Shown here piece by piece: positions 31,782-41,297 of a stretch of 64,000 bases of DNA; position 1 is the first letter of the stretch, and each line of letters starts with the position of its first letter. A program made the translations under genes and the position numbers. The DNA is taken from NCBI GenBank assembly GCA_964413535.1, contig CAYPTB010000066.1, positions 35,525 through 99,524 of the forward strand, written 5' to 3'. This stretch comes from CAYPTB01 sp964413535 (GTDB lineage: Bacteria; Planctomycetota; UBA1135; GCA-002686595). Under the pieces are notes generated by a model. The model made no database searches. It saw only the letters and a list, made by a program, of their open reading frames with translations, and had not been told where the DNA came from.

Positions 31782-32189
31782 TCAGACGCCGTCGGACCTG
31801 CAGAGTCCGCGGGCCAACTCCGAGAGCCCCCGGCGTTCCTCTTCGATCTCCTCCTGCGTTCGGACGCCGAGCCTGCGGAGGAGGGGCAGTGGGGGACACC
31901 AGCCTTGCAGGGCATGTTGTAGAAAGAACCCCTGGACGGCCGCGGACAGGAGGAACCAACGTCGCTTGCGCGTGAGGGTGAAGAGCATCAATCCCGTCAG
32001 GGAGAGTGTGGAGGAACCCGTCTCGAGACAGCGCTCGATATCCCATTCCCTGTCGAGCTCGCGCAAGCGCTCGGGAACGCGTTCCGGATGTTTCGCATAG
32101 AACGCGAGGCGTTCCCAGGCCCTGCGCCGAATGGCCTCGTTCACGGCGGGAACGGTATGCGCCGTCACTCTCCTGCTGCTCATTTCCAT
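31782..32189 (-). CDS. DUF2892 membrane protein
   Basis: A 135-residue protein. Its C-terminal half carries the DUF2892 (YgaP-like membrane part) pattern: LSLTGLMLFTLTRKRRWFLL and SAAVQGFFLQHALQGWCPPL, then PLLRRLGVRTQEEIEEER, where G-W-C-P-P-L-P and the following acidic helix are typical. Two short spans form a hairpin. The N-terminal 60 residues are helical and charged (RRRAWERLAFYAKHPERVPE). In YgaP this region anchors a rhodanese; here no rhodanese is attached. It is probably a small inner-membrane protein with a cytosolic helix. Confidence 0.75.
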   Translation of the reverse strand: MEMSSRRVTAHTVPAVNEAIRRRAWERLAFYAKHPERVPERLRELDREWDIERCLETGSSTLSLTGLMLFTLTRKRRWFLLSAAVQGFFLQHALQGWCPPLPLLRRLGVRTQEEIEEERRGLSELARGLCRSDGV

Positions 32190-32263
32190 GTCGGGGGCAC
32201 CTCGCCGTCGTTCGATCGGGCGACTTCTTTGCCCCTCCGCATCAAGAAGCGCTCCGTTCGAGA

Positions 32264-34243
32264 TCAGTCGTCGCCGAGATAGCCCAAGCGCTCCAGCTCC
32301 GCGCGCTCCGCTTCGTCACGGGGGCCTGGGATCCGTACGTCGATCGAGTCGATGCGCGCTTCCGCCGCGCGCGCGCGCTCGCCGTCGAGGAGGGCTCGGA
32401 GCGCGTCGAGGCGATCCTGACGTGAGTCGGCCAAGTCGATCAGTTCGCGCGGATCGTTCGCGAGATCGTAGAGCTCGTAGTGCGGCCCCGACAGCGCGAA
32501 GACGAGCTGGTACAGCTCCTTCGTCAGACCCGCACCGAGCAGGGGTTCGACGTCGATCTGACCGAAGGCGACGGCTTCGAGCTCGGGCCGATGTTCGGCG
32601 ATCCAACTCCGCGCGAGCGGGTGCGTCACGACGGCCGCCGTCCGTGCGTGCTCGGGCCGGATCTCGATCAGGCGCCATCCGTCGTGTTCGACGAGCCCGC
32701 CCCCGAGAGCTCCGCCCTGGCTGAGGATCGGGCGATCGGGTAGCTCTCGTCCGAAGAGCGCGGGGACGAGCGAACGCCCGTGCAGGCCGCGGCCGTCGGT
32801 GTCGAGGCCGGCGAGTTCGAGCAGCGTCGGATACAGATCGACGAGTTGCACCGGCTGCGTGACCCGCGATCCGGCGCTCCCTCCGCCCGGCAGCTTCACG
32901 ATCAACGGAACGCGAGTCACTTCTCCCCACGGAACGCCGTGAGCGAAGAGCCAGTCGTGCTCGCCGAGCGATTCGCCGTGATCGGCGCTCACGATCACCA
33001 CGCTTTCCTCCCACAAACCGGCGGCGCGCCAAGCGGAGAGCAGGTCTCCGATGGTCGCGTCGAGCGAGAGCACTTCTTCGTCGTAGGCGGCGACGAGCTC
33101 GTCGACGGCCATCACCTCGGGAATCTCGGCGCCGGGTGGGAATGCGCCCTCGGCGACGTAGCGCGGGATCTGCCCGAAGTAGTGCATTCCACCGAGCACG
33201 TGCGGGAAGTCGCTCACGACCGGCGCCGCGCGTTCCGTCGCGAAGAGGCCGTCGTCGGCGAATTTTCCGCGATACGGTGCGGGCGGCGTGTACGGCGCGT
33301 GCGTGTCCATCGCGTTCAGGAACAGGAACGGCACGTCACTCGGTGCGAGCTCGGCGAGCCAGGAGCGAATGGACGCGAGCATGTCGCGGAGCAGACCGTC
33401 GTCCCCCAATGGTGCGGGGGCGTAGCGGTCGAAGCCCTGCTCGAAGCCGAGGTCCTGGCGGAAGAAGGGGTTCCCTGCGAAGGCGGCGGTGCGGTAGCCG
33501 GCGGCCCGCATGGCTTCGGCCAGCGTCCAGCGCTCCGGGGCGAGCGGGACGGTCACGATCTGTCCCCCGTCCGACTCGGGCTCGCCAAGGGGCAGCGCAG
33601 CGCCGGGATACAACCCGGAGAACTGCGAGACGTAGCTCGGCTCGGTCCAGGGGGCGTTCGCGATGCAGCGCTCGAAGGTCACGGCTTCGCGCGCGAGCTC
33701 CTCGAGCACCGGGGTCGTCCGGCGTTCGTATCCGTGGAGGGAAGTGTGGTACGCGGAGAACGTGTCGGCGCTGATGAAGAGCACCGGCGGGAGCGCGGTT
33801 GCGCGTTCCTCGAACGCGAGCAGGCGTTCGAGCGCCAACGGACTCGCGCCCTCCGTCTGCCAGCTCACGCGGATCTCGAGCAACTCGCCTGCGTCGAGCG
33901 CCGGAACTGCCAGGGCGAGTTCGAAACGATCCGCCGCGACCCGGCGCGGCTGCTCCAGGGCGCGCCGCCCCCCCCGGAGCGAGCCGATGGCGCTGAACGC
34001 CACCTCGAGCCGACCCTCGGAGTCCGAGCGCGCGGAGAGCTCGACTCGCGCCACCCGCGGCGACTCGAGCCGGTACGCGACCGTCTCCCCTGGATGAACC
34101 GCGACACTCGCCGGATCGGCCTCGCGCGCCAGAAGATCGCGCGCGGAGAGAACGGCCGTCGGCTCCCCGCAGGCGACGAGCGGTCCCAGGGCGAGGGGCA
34201 GGAGAAGGAGTAGATGGGCAAACCCTCGTCGTGTGCAGCTCAC
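32264..34243 (-). CDS. lipoprotein of the sulfatase/alkaline-phosphatase superfamily, Thr at the nucleophile site
   Basis: A 659-residue protein with a type II signal peptide (lipobox LVAC). After about 150 residues of extra N-terminal beta domain, the sulfatase-fold domain starts at LPPVLFISADTFSAYHTSL. The active-site segment reads ANAPWTEPSYVSQFSGLYPG. Sulfatases that need formylglycine have Cys or Ser at the T position; here it is Thr, and the R of C-x-P-S-R is also absent. Metal-binding motifs near the C-terminus are intact (VIVSADHGESLGEHDWLFAHG). The substrate is unknown; sulfate, phosphate or phosphonate esters are all possible. It may be inactive or use Thr directly, as nucleotide pyrophosphatases do. 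Confidence 0.8.
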   Translation of the reverse strand: MSCTRRGFAHLLLLLPLALGPLVACGEPTAVLSARDLLAREADPASVAVHPGETVAYRLESPRVARVELSARSDSEGRLEVAFSAIGSLRGGRRALEQPRRVAADRFELALAVPALDAGELLEIRVSWQTEGASPLALERLLAFEERATALPPVLFISADTFSAYHTSLHGYERRTTPVLEELAREAVTFERCIANAPWTEPSYVSQFSGLYPGAALPLGEPESDGGQIVTVPLAPERWTLAEAMRAAGYRTAAFAGNPFFRQDLGFEQGFDRYAPAPLGDDGLLRDMLASIRSWLAELAPSDVPFLFLNAMDTHAPYTPPAPYRGKFADDGLFATERAAPVVSDFPHVLGGMHYFGQIPRYVAEGAFPPGAEIPEVMAVDELVAAYDEEVLSLDATIGDLLSAWRAAGLWEESVVIVSADHGESLGEHDWLFAHGVPWGEVTRVPLIVKLPGGGSAGSRVTQPVQLVDLYPTLLELAGLDTDGRGLHGRSLVPALFGRELPDRPILSQGGALGGGLVEHDGWRLIEIRPEHARTAAVVTHPLARSWIAEHRPELEAVAFGQIDVEPLLGAGLTKELYQLVFALSGPHYELYDLANDPRELIDLADSRQDRLDALRALLDGERARAAEARIDSIDVRIPGPRDEAERAELERLGYLGDD

Positions 34244-34485
34244 GGATCCTCGGCGATCTCCAGGGTCGGCGCTCTCTGCGGCCGTCCTCGGCCCGCGTCA
34301 AGAGTAGTGCACCCGAGCGGCGCTCGTCGAGCCAGGCGAGCAGTGCCCGCGGCCGTTTCACGGGCCGCCGAGCGCGTCGTGGCGCTTGCCGGATGCGCTC
34401 TTTCGAAACGAGAGCGGGCGGGGACCCGAAGATCCCCACCCGCTTCGAAGCGTCCCCGATCCCCGTCGGGATCGAGTTCGGAAGA

Positions 34486-35169
34486 TCAGCTCCGCGACGC
34501 TCGGGAAGACCAGACGACGTCGGTGAGCTGGAGCGGGCGTTCGGTCAAGCCCGTGCCGATCTCGGTCAGACGCTTCCAGGTCGGCGGGTTCCGCTCGAAG
34601 GTCACGATGACCTCGCGCGACTCCTCGTCGAATCTCGAAGCAACCTCCCGGTGTCCGGCGGTGCGGATCGCCTCGTCGAGGCGCGTGGCGTCGTCCGCGG
34701 CCTTGCCGCCGCTGAAGACGAGGCCCGCCGGCGAATAGATGACGATCGCGTCGCGCTTGACCGTGACCATCTTGCTGCGCAAGAGACTTTCGAGGCTCGA
34801 GAGCCGAGCAAAGGCCCCGGGCTCCAGCCTGAACGTGATGGTCGTCGCGTCGGGTGACGCAGTGACCTGACTGAACGCACGCCGCGTCTGCTCCTCGCGC
34901 GGCGTCTTGCATGCGTGACAATCACCCGCCGAAGGCCTCGAGTCCGAGCACCTGGGGCAGACGAACTCGCGCACCGTGAAGGCCCTCAGGGGCTCGAGTG
35001 CGGCCTCGGCTTTCTCCGTCGTGAGCCCGGTGACGGGCAGGGCGAATTCCACGGGGCGATTCACCTTCGTGGAAGCCTCCTGCGAGCTGGCTTCCTGCGC
35101 GGACACTCGAGGTCCGATCGCAGCGACCGCCAACGTCACCGTGAGCACGCTCCTTTTCCATGAAATCAT
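34486..35169 (-). CDS. secreted protein with two metal-knuckle CxxC motifs
   Basis: A 227-residue protein from the ATG at 35169, with a signal peptide (VLTVTLAVAAIGPRVSA). The mature part has two CxxC knuckles, FVCPRCSDSRP and GDCHACKTPRE, 11 residues apart, that could hold zinc or heme-less metal. Flanking segments (FALPVTGLTTEKAEAALEPL and IVIYSPAGLVFSG) resemble HMA-like (heavy-metal-associated) beta-alpha-beta units, one before and one after the knuckles; I cannot confirm the family. It lies between the two sulfatase-fold lipoprotein genes, all leftward. Confidence 0.65.
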   Translation of the reverse strand: MISWKRSVLTVTLAVAAIGPRVSAQEASSQEASTKVNRPVEFALPVTGLTTEKAEAALEPLRAFTVREFVCPRCSDSRPSAGDCHACKTPREEQTRRAFSQVTASPDATTITFRLEPGAFARLSSLESLLRSKMVTVKRDAIVIYSPAGLVFSGGKAADDATRLDEAIRTAGHREVASRFDEESREVIVTFERNPPTWKRLTEIGTGLTERPLQLTDVVWSSRASRS

Positions 35170-35352
35170 CTGTGTTCGGCGTCTCTTGGACGCCGCCTCC
35201 TTGTAGGGGAGCCCAAACGCGGGCCCCGTTTGCATGGTACAAAGAGGCGAAGGTCCGCTGAGTGAAGCCGGCCCGCGGACATTCCTCGGCAGATTCGCGT
35301 GACCCCCCCCGCGTGACCGCGGATGCCGGCGTCCAGGCCCCCCGGAAAGGCT

Positions 35353-36885
35353 CTATTCGGCCCCTTCGCGCGCGTCGCCCCGCGGCTGCGCGGGCTCCTC
35401 GTCGGAGGTGTAGCCGAGCGCTTCGAGCCGTGCGGCTTCCTCCGCACCCACGATCCGGTTCTGGCCCTCGCGAACGGATTTCTTGAGCGCGTCCATCTCG
35501 TCGCGACGGCGATCGAGGAGCTCCACCAGCCGGCGAACGTCGTTCGGTCGCTCCGCGGAGAGATCGACGAGCTCGCCGGGGTCCTCGTTCCAGTCGTACA
35601 GCTCGAGTTGCACGTGTTCGCCGAACTCGGTCCGGATGAGGCGCAGACCGCGATGGAAGACCGTCTCGCACATCGACTCGAGGCGCCGATCCTGGGAGAA
35701 GATCGGTTCCGCTGCGTGCTCTCCGGCGGGCTCGCGCACGAGGTGCGCCAAGGAGCTGCCTTGCATGGGCGGCCCGGGGAGGTCGAGCAGCTCGAGCAGC
35801 GTGGGAGCCAGATCGGTGAGGCTGACGGGGGCGGTCGCGACGCCGCGTCCCACGCCGGGGCCGCGGAGGACGAGCGGGACGCCGACGAGTTCGCGGTGCA
35901 GACCGTCCACGTGGCCGAACCTGCCGCGCTCCATGAACTCCTCGCCGTGGTCGGAGAACACGACGATCAGCGTCTGCGCGAGGTCGCGCTGGAGCGCCCA
36001 CGTGTCGAGCAGGTCGTTCAGGATCGAGTCCGCGTAGGTGACGCCCTCGTCGTAGATGTCGGACATGAACCGAAGGTCCGCGTCCGTCATTCCCTCCCAC
36101 GTCCCCAGGAACTTCTCGGGGAGCGGCGCTTCTTCCCCTTCCTCGACGAGGTCGAGCTTGAGGCGCCGCCAGACCTCGACGCGTTTCCGGAGCCGGCCCT
36201 GGTACGCCGCGTCGCTCCACATGCCGTAGTAGGGATCCGGCGTGATGTAGGGCGAGTGGATCGCGTACGTGTGGAACAGCGCGAAGACCGGACGCTCGCG
36301 CGTCCCCTCGGCGAGCCAATCCGAGACGAGAGCGAGCTTGTCCTTCGGCGACACCTGGGTCGTGCGGACGCAGTCGAACCCGCGCCCGAAGCCGGCCTCG
36401 GGCGGTAGGCCGCCCGAGTCGGTGAAGGAGCCCGTCCGGTAGCCGCTCTCGCGCAGGATCTCGGGCAGCGTGGCGACGTCGGGTGACAGCGTGCGCGGGG
36501 ACCCGCCGCGCCAGGCGAGCTGGGGTTGGATGCCGTGCGTGTCGGGATCGAGCCCCGTGAACACGCTCATGTGGCTCGGCTGGGTGTTGCTCGCGGCCGC
36601 TTGCACCGAGGCGAAGCGCACTCCCTCGCGAGCGATGCGATCGAGATGGGGGGACGTCGCCCGCTCGTACCCGTAGCAGGAGAGCCGATCCGCGCGCAGC
36701 GTGTCGAGGCTCACGAGGAGCACGTCCGGTAGGGGAGCACGTCCCCCGCAGGCCAAGCTCGGAACGACCAAGAGGAACGCGATCACGCCGCGGACGGCGC
36801 GCGGAGCCTGCCGGACGTCGAGCGCCCGCTCGAAGGCCGGCGCCTCCTCGATGGGGTGTTTCACTCTTGGCTCTCGGGACGGCAC
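35353..36885 (-). CDS. lipoprotein sulfatase-fold enzyme, Thr at the nucleophile site
   Basis: A 510-residue protein with signal peptide VIAFLLVVPSLAC (lipobox SLAC). VLLVSLDTLRADRLSCYGY holds the first metal Asp. The active-site segment is AASNTQPSHMSVFTGL, again Thr where Cys/Ser is converted to formylglycine and no Arg after Ser. FSDHGEEFMERGRFGHVDG supplies Asp-His-Gly and the late Lys/Arg-His pair. The C-terminus ends in a charged tail. The set of signals matches the protein at 32264-34243, so the two may act on the same extracellular substrate class. Without a Cys/Ser they would not need a formylglycine-generating enzyme. Confidence 0.8.
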   Translation of the reverse strand: MPSREPRVKHPIEEAPAFERALDVRQAPRAVRGVIAFLLVVPSLACGGRAPLPDVLLVSLDTLRADRLSCYGYERATSPHLDRIAREGVRFASVQAAASNTQPSHMSVFTGLDPDTHGIQPQLAWRGGSPRTLSPDVATLPEILRESGYRTGSFTDSGGLPPEAGFGRGFDCVRTTQVSPKDKLALVSDWLAEGTRERPVFALFHTYAIHSPYITPDPYYGMWSDAAYQGRLRKRVEVWRRLKLDLVEEGEEAPLPEKFLGTWEGMTDADLRFMSDIYDEGVTYADSILNDLLDTWALQRDLAQTLIVVFSDHGEEFMERGRFGHVDGLHRELVGVPLVLRGPGVGRGVATAPVSLTDLAPTLLELLDLPGPPMQGSSLAHLVREPAGEHAAEPIFSQDRRLESMCETVFHRGLRLIRTEFGEHVQLELYDWNEDPGELVDLSAERPNDVRRLVELLDRRRDEMDALKKSVREGQNRIVGAEEAARLEALGYTSDEEPAQPRGDAREGAE

Positions 36886-36966
36886 GACGCGCGTGCGCCG
36901 AACGCCGGGGCAGCGATCATCGCCCGCTCACGCGTGCTGCGCAACCTGCGATCGCGCCCCGCTCAC

Positions 36967-37185
36967 TCACCAGCCTGCTCGCACGGCGGCCCAAGTCAGG
37001 GCGACGATCAGGCCCGCGACGAGGAGCATCCAGCCGACGGCTCCCACGAAGTAGGGGAAGACCATCAATGCGACACCGCCGGCGAGTTGGGGCAGGCGAG
37101 CCTGCTTCTTGCCGTAGAGGAAGAAAGCCATTCCGACGCTCCCCACGAGGAGCGACGCGACGAGACCGTTCGTCGAGAGATCCAT
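36967..37185 (-). CDS. small membrane protein
   Basis: A 72-residue protein with two or three hydrophobic spans: LVASLLVGSVGMAFFLYGKK, LAGGVALMVFPYFVGAVGWM and LLVAGLIVALTWAAVRAG. This resembles short membrane proteins of the amino-acid-transport-associated type found in many bacteria, but I cannot name a family. It is cotranscribed with the AbgT transporter gene upstream (42 bases gap). Confidence 0.6.
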   Translation of the reverse strand: MDLSTNGLVASLLVGSVGMAFFLYGKKQARLPQLAGGVALMVFPYFVGAVGWMLLVAGLIVALTWAAVRAGW

Positions 37186-37227
37186 GTGCGTCCCTATCGA
37201 CCGTCCCCGGCGCCGGAATCCATGCCG

Positions 37228-38829
37228 TCAGCCTCGGGGGGCGTAGTCGTAGGCCGCCTCGGGACCCAAGGGCAGGCCCAGGTTCCAGTACAGGAGCAAG
37301 TAGGCGGTCCACACGATCATGAACACGACCGTGTAGGGCAGCATCAGCGAGACCAGCGTGCCGATACCCGTGCCCTTCACGTAGCGCTGCCCGAAGACGA
37401 CCACGAGCGGGAAGTAGGGCATCATCGGCGTGATGATGTTCGTGCACGAGTCGCCCACGCGGTAGCCCGCTTGGGTGAGCTCCGGCGAGAGACCGAGCGA
37501 CATCAGCATCGGCACGAGGATCGGCGCGAGCAGCGCCCATTTGGCCGAGGCCGAGCCGACGACCAGGTTCACGGTCGCCGCGACCAGGATCACGCCGACG
37601 ATCGTCACGCTCGGCGCGGCGCCGATCTCCTTCAGGAACGACGCGCCCTTCAGCGCGAGCAGCGCGCCGAGGTTCGACTTGTTGAACGCGTCGATGAAGA
37701 TCGCCGCGAAGAAGACGAGCACGAGGTAGTAGGCCATGGTGCCCATGGCCTTGCTCATGCCCTTGATGACGTCCCGGTGGCTCTTGAACGTGCCTGCGAC
37801 GAAGCCGTGCACGATCCCGGGCGCGAGGAACAGGATCAGGATCAACGGCACGATCGCGCCCATCAGGGGCGCTCCGGTCGGTCCGGACTTGATGAGCGAG
37901 CGATCCGGGGCGGGGGAGCGCAGCGCCGAGTCCACTGGGTACGCCCAGGCGGCGAGGGCGACGAGGCACAGCGCCATCGCCGCGAGCCCAGCCCACATCC
38001 CGAGCACTTCGCGCGCCCCGAGTTCCTCCAGCTTCGGCATCTCCGCGGGATCGCCGTCCACCGCCACGGAGGCGAGCCGCGGTTCGATGATCTTGTCGGT
38101 GATGAACCAGCCGAGGAGCACGATGACGACCGAGGAACTGGCCGTGAAGTAGTAGTTGGCGAGCGGATTCACGACGACCTCCGCGTCGAGCACGCTCGCG
38201 CCGGCCTGCGTGATCCCGGCCAACAGGGGGTCGAGCGCGCACACCACGGGATTCGCGCTGAACCCGCCCGAGACGCCGGCGAACGCGGCCACGATGCCGA
38301 GCAGCGGATGGCGACCCGCGGCGTAGAACAGGACCCCGCCCATCGGGATCACGAGCACGTAGCCCGCGTCGGCGGCCGTGTGGCTCAAGAGCCCGACGAG
38401 GATCAGCATGGGCGAGAGCAGCGCGCGCGGCGTGATCCGCAAGAGGCCCTTCAGGCACGCGTTGATGAAGCCCGCGTGCTCCGCGACGCCCACTCCGAGC
38501 AGCGCGACGAGGACCACGCCCAGCGGATGGAAGTCCGTGAAGGTCTTCACCATGCTCGCCAGGAAGGCCGCCAGCTTCGGCCCGGTGAGCATGTCCACGA
38601 CGCGGATCGGGCTGCCCGCCGGATTCTCCGGCGAGATCGTGCGTGGATCGATCTCGCTGAACGCCATCCCAGCGAGCCACTTGGACAGGATCCAGGTGGT
38701 CACGAGTCCCACGAGGAACAGGACCGCCGGATCGGGGAGTTTGTTGCCGATGCGCTCGATCGCGTCGAGCGCACGCGGCAGGAAGCCTTTGGGTCGCGGC
38801 GCGTGGGAAGGCGAGCTCGTGTCGGCCAT
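37228..38829 (-). CDS. AbgT-family transporter
   Basis: A 533-residue polytopic protein from ATG 38829. It has about 12 membrane spans, including PAVLFLVGLVTTWILSKWLA near residue 35, and the long helices of the AbgT (p-aminobenzoyl-glutamate/sulfonamide) family. Conserved AbgT features include HPLGVVLVALLGVGVAEHAG, YVLVIPMGGVLFYAAGRHPL and DSCTNIITPMMPYFPLVVVF near the end, with a Ser-Cys-Thr-Asn helix break. Family members carry p-aminobenzoyl-glutamate or similar anionic aromatic compounds in folate salvage, or export sulfonamides. The order with the small membrane protein downstream on the same strand suggests a joint transcript. Confidence 0.85.
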   Translation of the reverse strand: MADTSSPSHAPRPKGFLPRALDAIERIGNKLPDPAVLFLVGLVTTWILSKWLAGMAFSEIDPRTISPENPAGSPIRVVDMLTGPKLAAFLASMVKTFTDFHPLGVVLVALLGVGVAEHAGFINACLKGLLRITPRALLSPMLILVGLLSHTAADAGYVLVIPMGGVLFYAAGRHPLLGIVAAFAGVSGGFSANPVVCALDPLLAGITQAGASVLDAEVVVNPLANYYFTASSSVVIVLLGWFITDKIIEPRLASVAVDGDPAEMPKLEELGAREVLGMWAGLAAMALCLVALAAWAYPVDSALRSPAPDRSLIKSGPTGAPLMGAIVPLILILFLAPGIVHGFVAGTFKSHRDVIKGMSKAMGTMAYYLVLVFFAAIFIDAFNKSNLGALLALKGASFLKEIGAAPSVTIVGVILVAATVNLVVGSASAKWALLAPILVPMLMSLGLSPELTQAGYRVGDSCTNIITPMMPYFPLVVVFGQRYVKGTGIGTLVSLMLPYTVVFMIVWTAYLLLYWNLGLPLGPEAAYDYAPRG

Positions 38830-38964
38830 CGGCGTACTCCGGAGGGACGGCGGGGAGCGGCACCGGGCCGCGCGATGGTCGGTATCCAAGCTCCGCCGGC
38901 AGTCCCCCGCAACGTTCCTCCGCCGGAAACGCGCGGGTTGCAGCCTCGAGTCCCCGCCTGCGCT

Positions 38965-40731
38965 TCAGCTCGGCCGCCGACGGCGCTCGAGGAAGGCCGT
39001 GCGTCCGGTCGCGAACAGCGCGAGGCCCACGAGGGCCAGCGCGGCGAGGAGGAGCCGCTGGCCGGAGAGTCGCTCGAGCGCCCGCCTTGGACGCGCGGTG
39101 AACGAGCGCTCGGCGCGCAGGAGCTCGAGCTGGCCCAGGCCCACCTCCGCGACGAAGCGGTAGCTCTGCACCGTGAGTGCGTCGAAGGCGGTGGGAGCGA
39201 GCGCCTCCACGAGGGAGGGAGTGGCCGCGCGGCGCAAGAAGGCCTCGACGCGCTCGAGCTCGATCTTGGCAGGCACGCCGAAACGCCGCATCAGCCGCAC
39301 GGCCGCGAGCGTGGGCGCGACGCCGTGGACGTCCGCTTCGGGGTTCCGCGTGCGCGCGGGATCGGTGACGAAGCCCGCGGCCTCGGCTTCCGGGACGGAC
39401 GTCCCGACCCAGTGCGACTCGAGCGCGTGGTGCGCCGCCCCTCGCAGCGACTCGCCGCCGAGCGGCCGACCGAGCAGCGCGCACAAATCGTCGATGGAGG
39501 CCATGGCCTCGAGCGCGCGCGGCGCATCCGGATCGGGCCACGCCGCGACGAGCCGCGTCGCGAGTCGCGTGCGCTCGCCGTCGTCGAGATCACCGCGCGC
39601 CGCAGCGCGCACGAGCCACTCGGTCGTCGCCGACTCGAGCAGCGGTCCGTCGTGCGCGAGGATGCCCGCCTCGCGCGCTGAGCGCAGCGCGGAGAAGACG
39701 CGCTCCGGCAGGAGCTCCGCCTCGGCCGCGCCAAGCAGCGCGTGGGCCGGCGCGTCGGCATCGAGCACGCTCTCGTCCGGGGCGAGCCCCGCAAGCACCT
39801 CCTCGATGCGCGCCCGCGCGCGGGGCGACTCGACGCGCGCGGCGCCGCTCTCCGCGAGCCAGCGCGCGACCGTGCCGAAGCGCATCCAGCCCACGACGTC
39901 GGCCAGCGGCGCGTCGAAGCGCTCGACGAACGCGGCGAGCCGCGCGCGGTCGACGGGGCGCGCGACCGCGTGCAAGCGCGCCGCGCCGAGGCCGAGCAGT
40001 GCGAGGGGCAGCAGCCAGGCGAAGAGCTTGCGAGCGCGGGACGCCGTCCGCCAGCCGCCGACGGCCTCGCAGACGAGCGAGCCCGCGAGCAGCGCGATCG
40101 GCACCCACGGGTTCGCCCAGCGCTCGCGTTCGAGACCAGCCCCGAACCCGCCGGCCACCAGCGTGAGCACCGTCAAGGCTGTGAGGAATCCCGCCGTGAT
40201 GCTCCCGACGCTCGCGCTCGACGCTGCGCCCGCCCGGGCGAGACGCAGGAGCGAGCTCGTCAGGGCGAGCATCGAGATCGAGAGCACGAGCAGCACGCCC
40301 TCCACCGGTTGCGCTCGCCCCACGACCACGAGCAGCACGACCGCGATCGCCGCGGCGAGCGCGTGCTCGCGCCACCACTCGCGCAGCGCGCGATCGGCGC
40401 GCTCGCGCGTAGCCGATTCGCTCGGACGCAAGCCCAGGAGCGCGCGCAGGCTCGCTGCGAACGTGAGACCCACCACGGCGAGCGACACGGCGGGCATCGA
40501 GAGCGCTGCGATCGCCGGCTTCCCCAGCGGGACCGAGGAAGCGGTCGCGGTCGGCCCGAGCAGGTCGACGGGCAGCACGGACGCGGCCCAACGCCGCGCG
40601 CTCGTCTGCGGCTTGCTCCCGCTCTCCGCCCGCCGCCGGGCGAGCTTGCCTGCGACGGCGCGGCGGAACGCCTCCGGATCCGGGCGCAGAGGCCGCAGGG
40701 CCTCGACGAGCTCGCGTTCGCTCACACTCAT
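38965..40731 (-). CDS. membrane partner of an ECF sigma factor
   Basis: A 588-residue protein whose ATG overlaps the sigma-factor stop (ATGA), so the two are coupled. Residues 1-60 are cytoplasmic and basic (ELVEALRPLRPDPEAFRRAV, KLARRRAESGSK), in the position where anti-sigma domains usually sit. Then come several membrane spans: IAALSMPAVSLAVVGLTFAA, HALAAAIAVVLLVVVGRAQ, VLLVLSISMLALTSSLLRL, ITAGFLTALTVLTLVAGGFG and LLPLALLGLGAARL. A long helical repeat region (about 300 residues) follows, then a final span (LLLAALALVGLALFATGRTA). It is very likely an anti-sigma or sensor partner of the sigma factor. I see no zinc HxxxCxxC anti-sigma motif. Confidence 0.75.
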   Translation of the reverse strand: MSVSERELVEALRPLRPDPEAFRRAVAGKLARRRAESGSKPQTSARRWAASVLPVDLLGPTATASSVPLGKPAIAALSMPAVSLAVVGLTFAASLRALLGLRPSESATRERADRALREWWREHALAAAIAVVLLVVVGRAQPVEGVLLVLSISMLALTSSLLRLARAGAASSASVGSITAGFLTALTVLTLVAGGFGAGLERERWANPWVPIALLAGSLVCEAVGGWRTASRARKLFAWLLPLALLGLGAARLHAVARPVDRARLAAFVERFDAPLADVVGWMRFGTVARWLAESGAARVESPRARARIEEVLAGLAPDESVLDADAPAHALLGAAEAELLPERVFSALRSAREAGILAHDGPLLESATTEWLVRAAARGDLDDGERTRLATRLVAAWPDPDAPRALEAMASIDDLCALLGRPLGGESLRGAAHHALESHWVGTSVPEAEAAGFVTDPARTRNPEADVHGVAPTLAAVRLMRRFGVPAKIELERVEAFLRRAATPSLVEALAPTAFDALTVQSYRFVAEVGLGQLELLRAERSFTARPRRALERLSGQRLLLAALALVGLALFATGRTAFLERRRRPS

Positions 40732-41297
40732 GTGCGACTCTCCTTGGCGCCGTGCGCGCGTGCGCCGCTCTCGAGGTGATCGCGCAGCGCGCGGCGCGCC
40801 CGATACAGGCGTCCTTCGACGGTGGACTCGGGGAGCCCGAGCAACGCCGCGATCTCGCGCACGCCGCTGTCCTCGAGGTAACGCAGGTAGAGCACGACGC
40901 GGTGCTTCTCCGGCAAGCGCTCGAGCGCGCGCGCGAGCTCCTCCGCACGCGCGTCCCCCGCGTGCTCGAAGCGCCCGGGCGCCGCCGGCTCGAGGTCCGC
41001 CAGCGGTTCCTCGCGGCGCCGCGTCCGTCTCCGGCGCCAGCCCACGAACAGATGTCGCGCGATGCCGCGCAGCCACGGTCCCATCACGGCCGGGTCCGTG
41101 GCGTCCCCGCGCAGCCGGTCGGCCCCGAGGTACGCCTCGACGAGCGCGTCCTGGGCGAGCTCGGCCGCGTCGGTCCAGGGCGCACCCCAACCGGCCACGA
41201 GCCCGACGAGCGGACCGCGCCACGTCTCGATCAGTCTCTCGAAGTCGATGTCGGCACCGGGTGGGAGGGGTCGTGCGCGGTCGGGGGCACCCATCAT
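40728..41297 (-). CDS. ECF sigma factor
   Basis: A 189-residue protein; the first of two adjacent ATGs at 41297 or 41294 is the start. Region 2: ETWRGPLVGLVAGWG, then WTDAAELAQDALVEAYLGAD and MGPWLRGIARHLFVGWRRRR. Region 4: LARALERLPEKHRVVLYLRY, then LEDSGVREIAALLGLPESTV and EGRLYRARRALRDHL, a clear helix-turn-helix. It lacks sigma 1.1 and 3, as expected for ECF proteins. It directs RNA polymerase to specific promoters when released by its membrane partner, the coupled gene downstream. Three 13-bp repeats sit exactly at its start region. Confidence 0.9.
   Translation of the reverse strand: MMGAPDRARPLPPGADIDFERLIETWRGPLVGLVAGWGAPWTDAAELAQDALVEAYLGADRLRGDATDPAVMGPWLRGIARHLFVGWRRRRTRRREEPLADLEPAAPGRFEHAGDARAEELARALERLPEKHRVVLYLRYLEDSGVREIAALLGLPESTVEGRLYRARRALRDHLESGARAHGAKESRT

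Noticed and set aside
36856..39681. A plus-strand open frame of about 940 codons opposite the AbgT transporter
   Set aside because: It is His/Arg/Asp-rich, without motifs, and antisense to a clear 12-span transporter. It is an artefact of codon bias.
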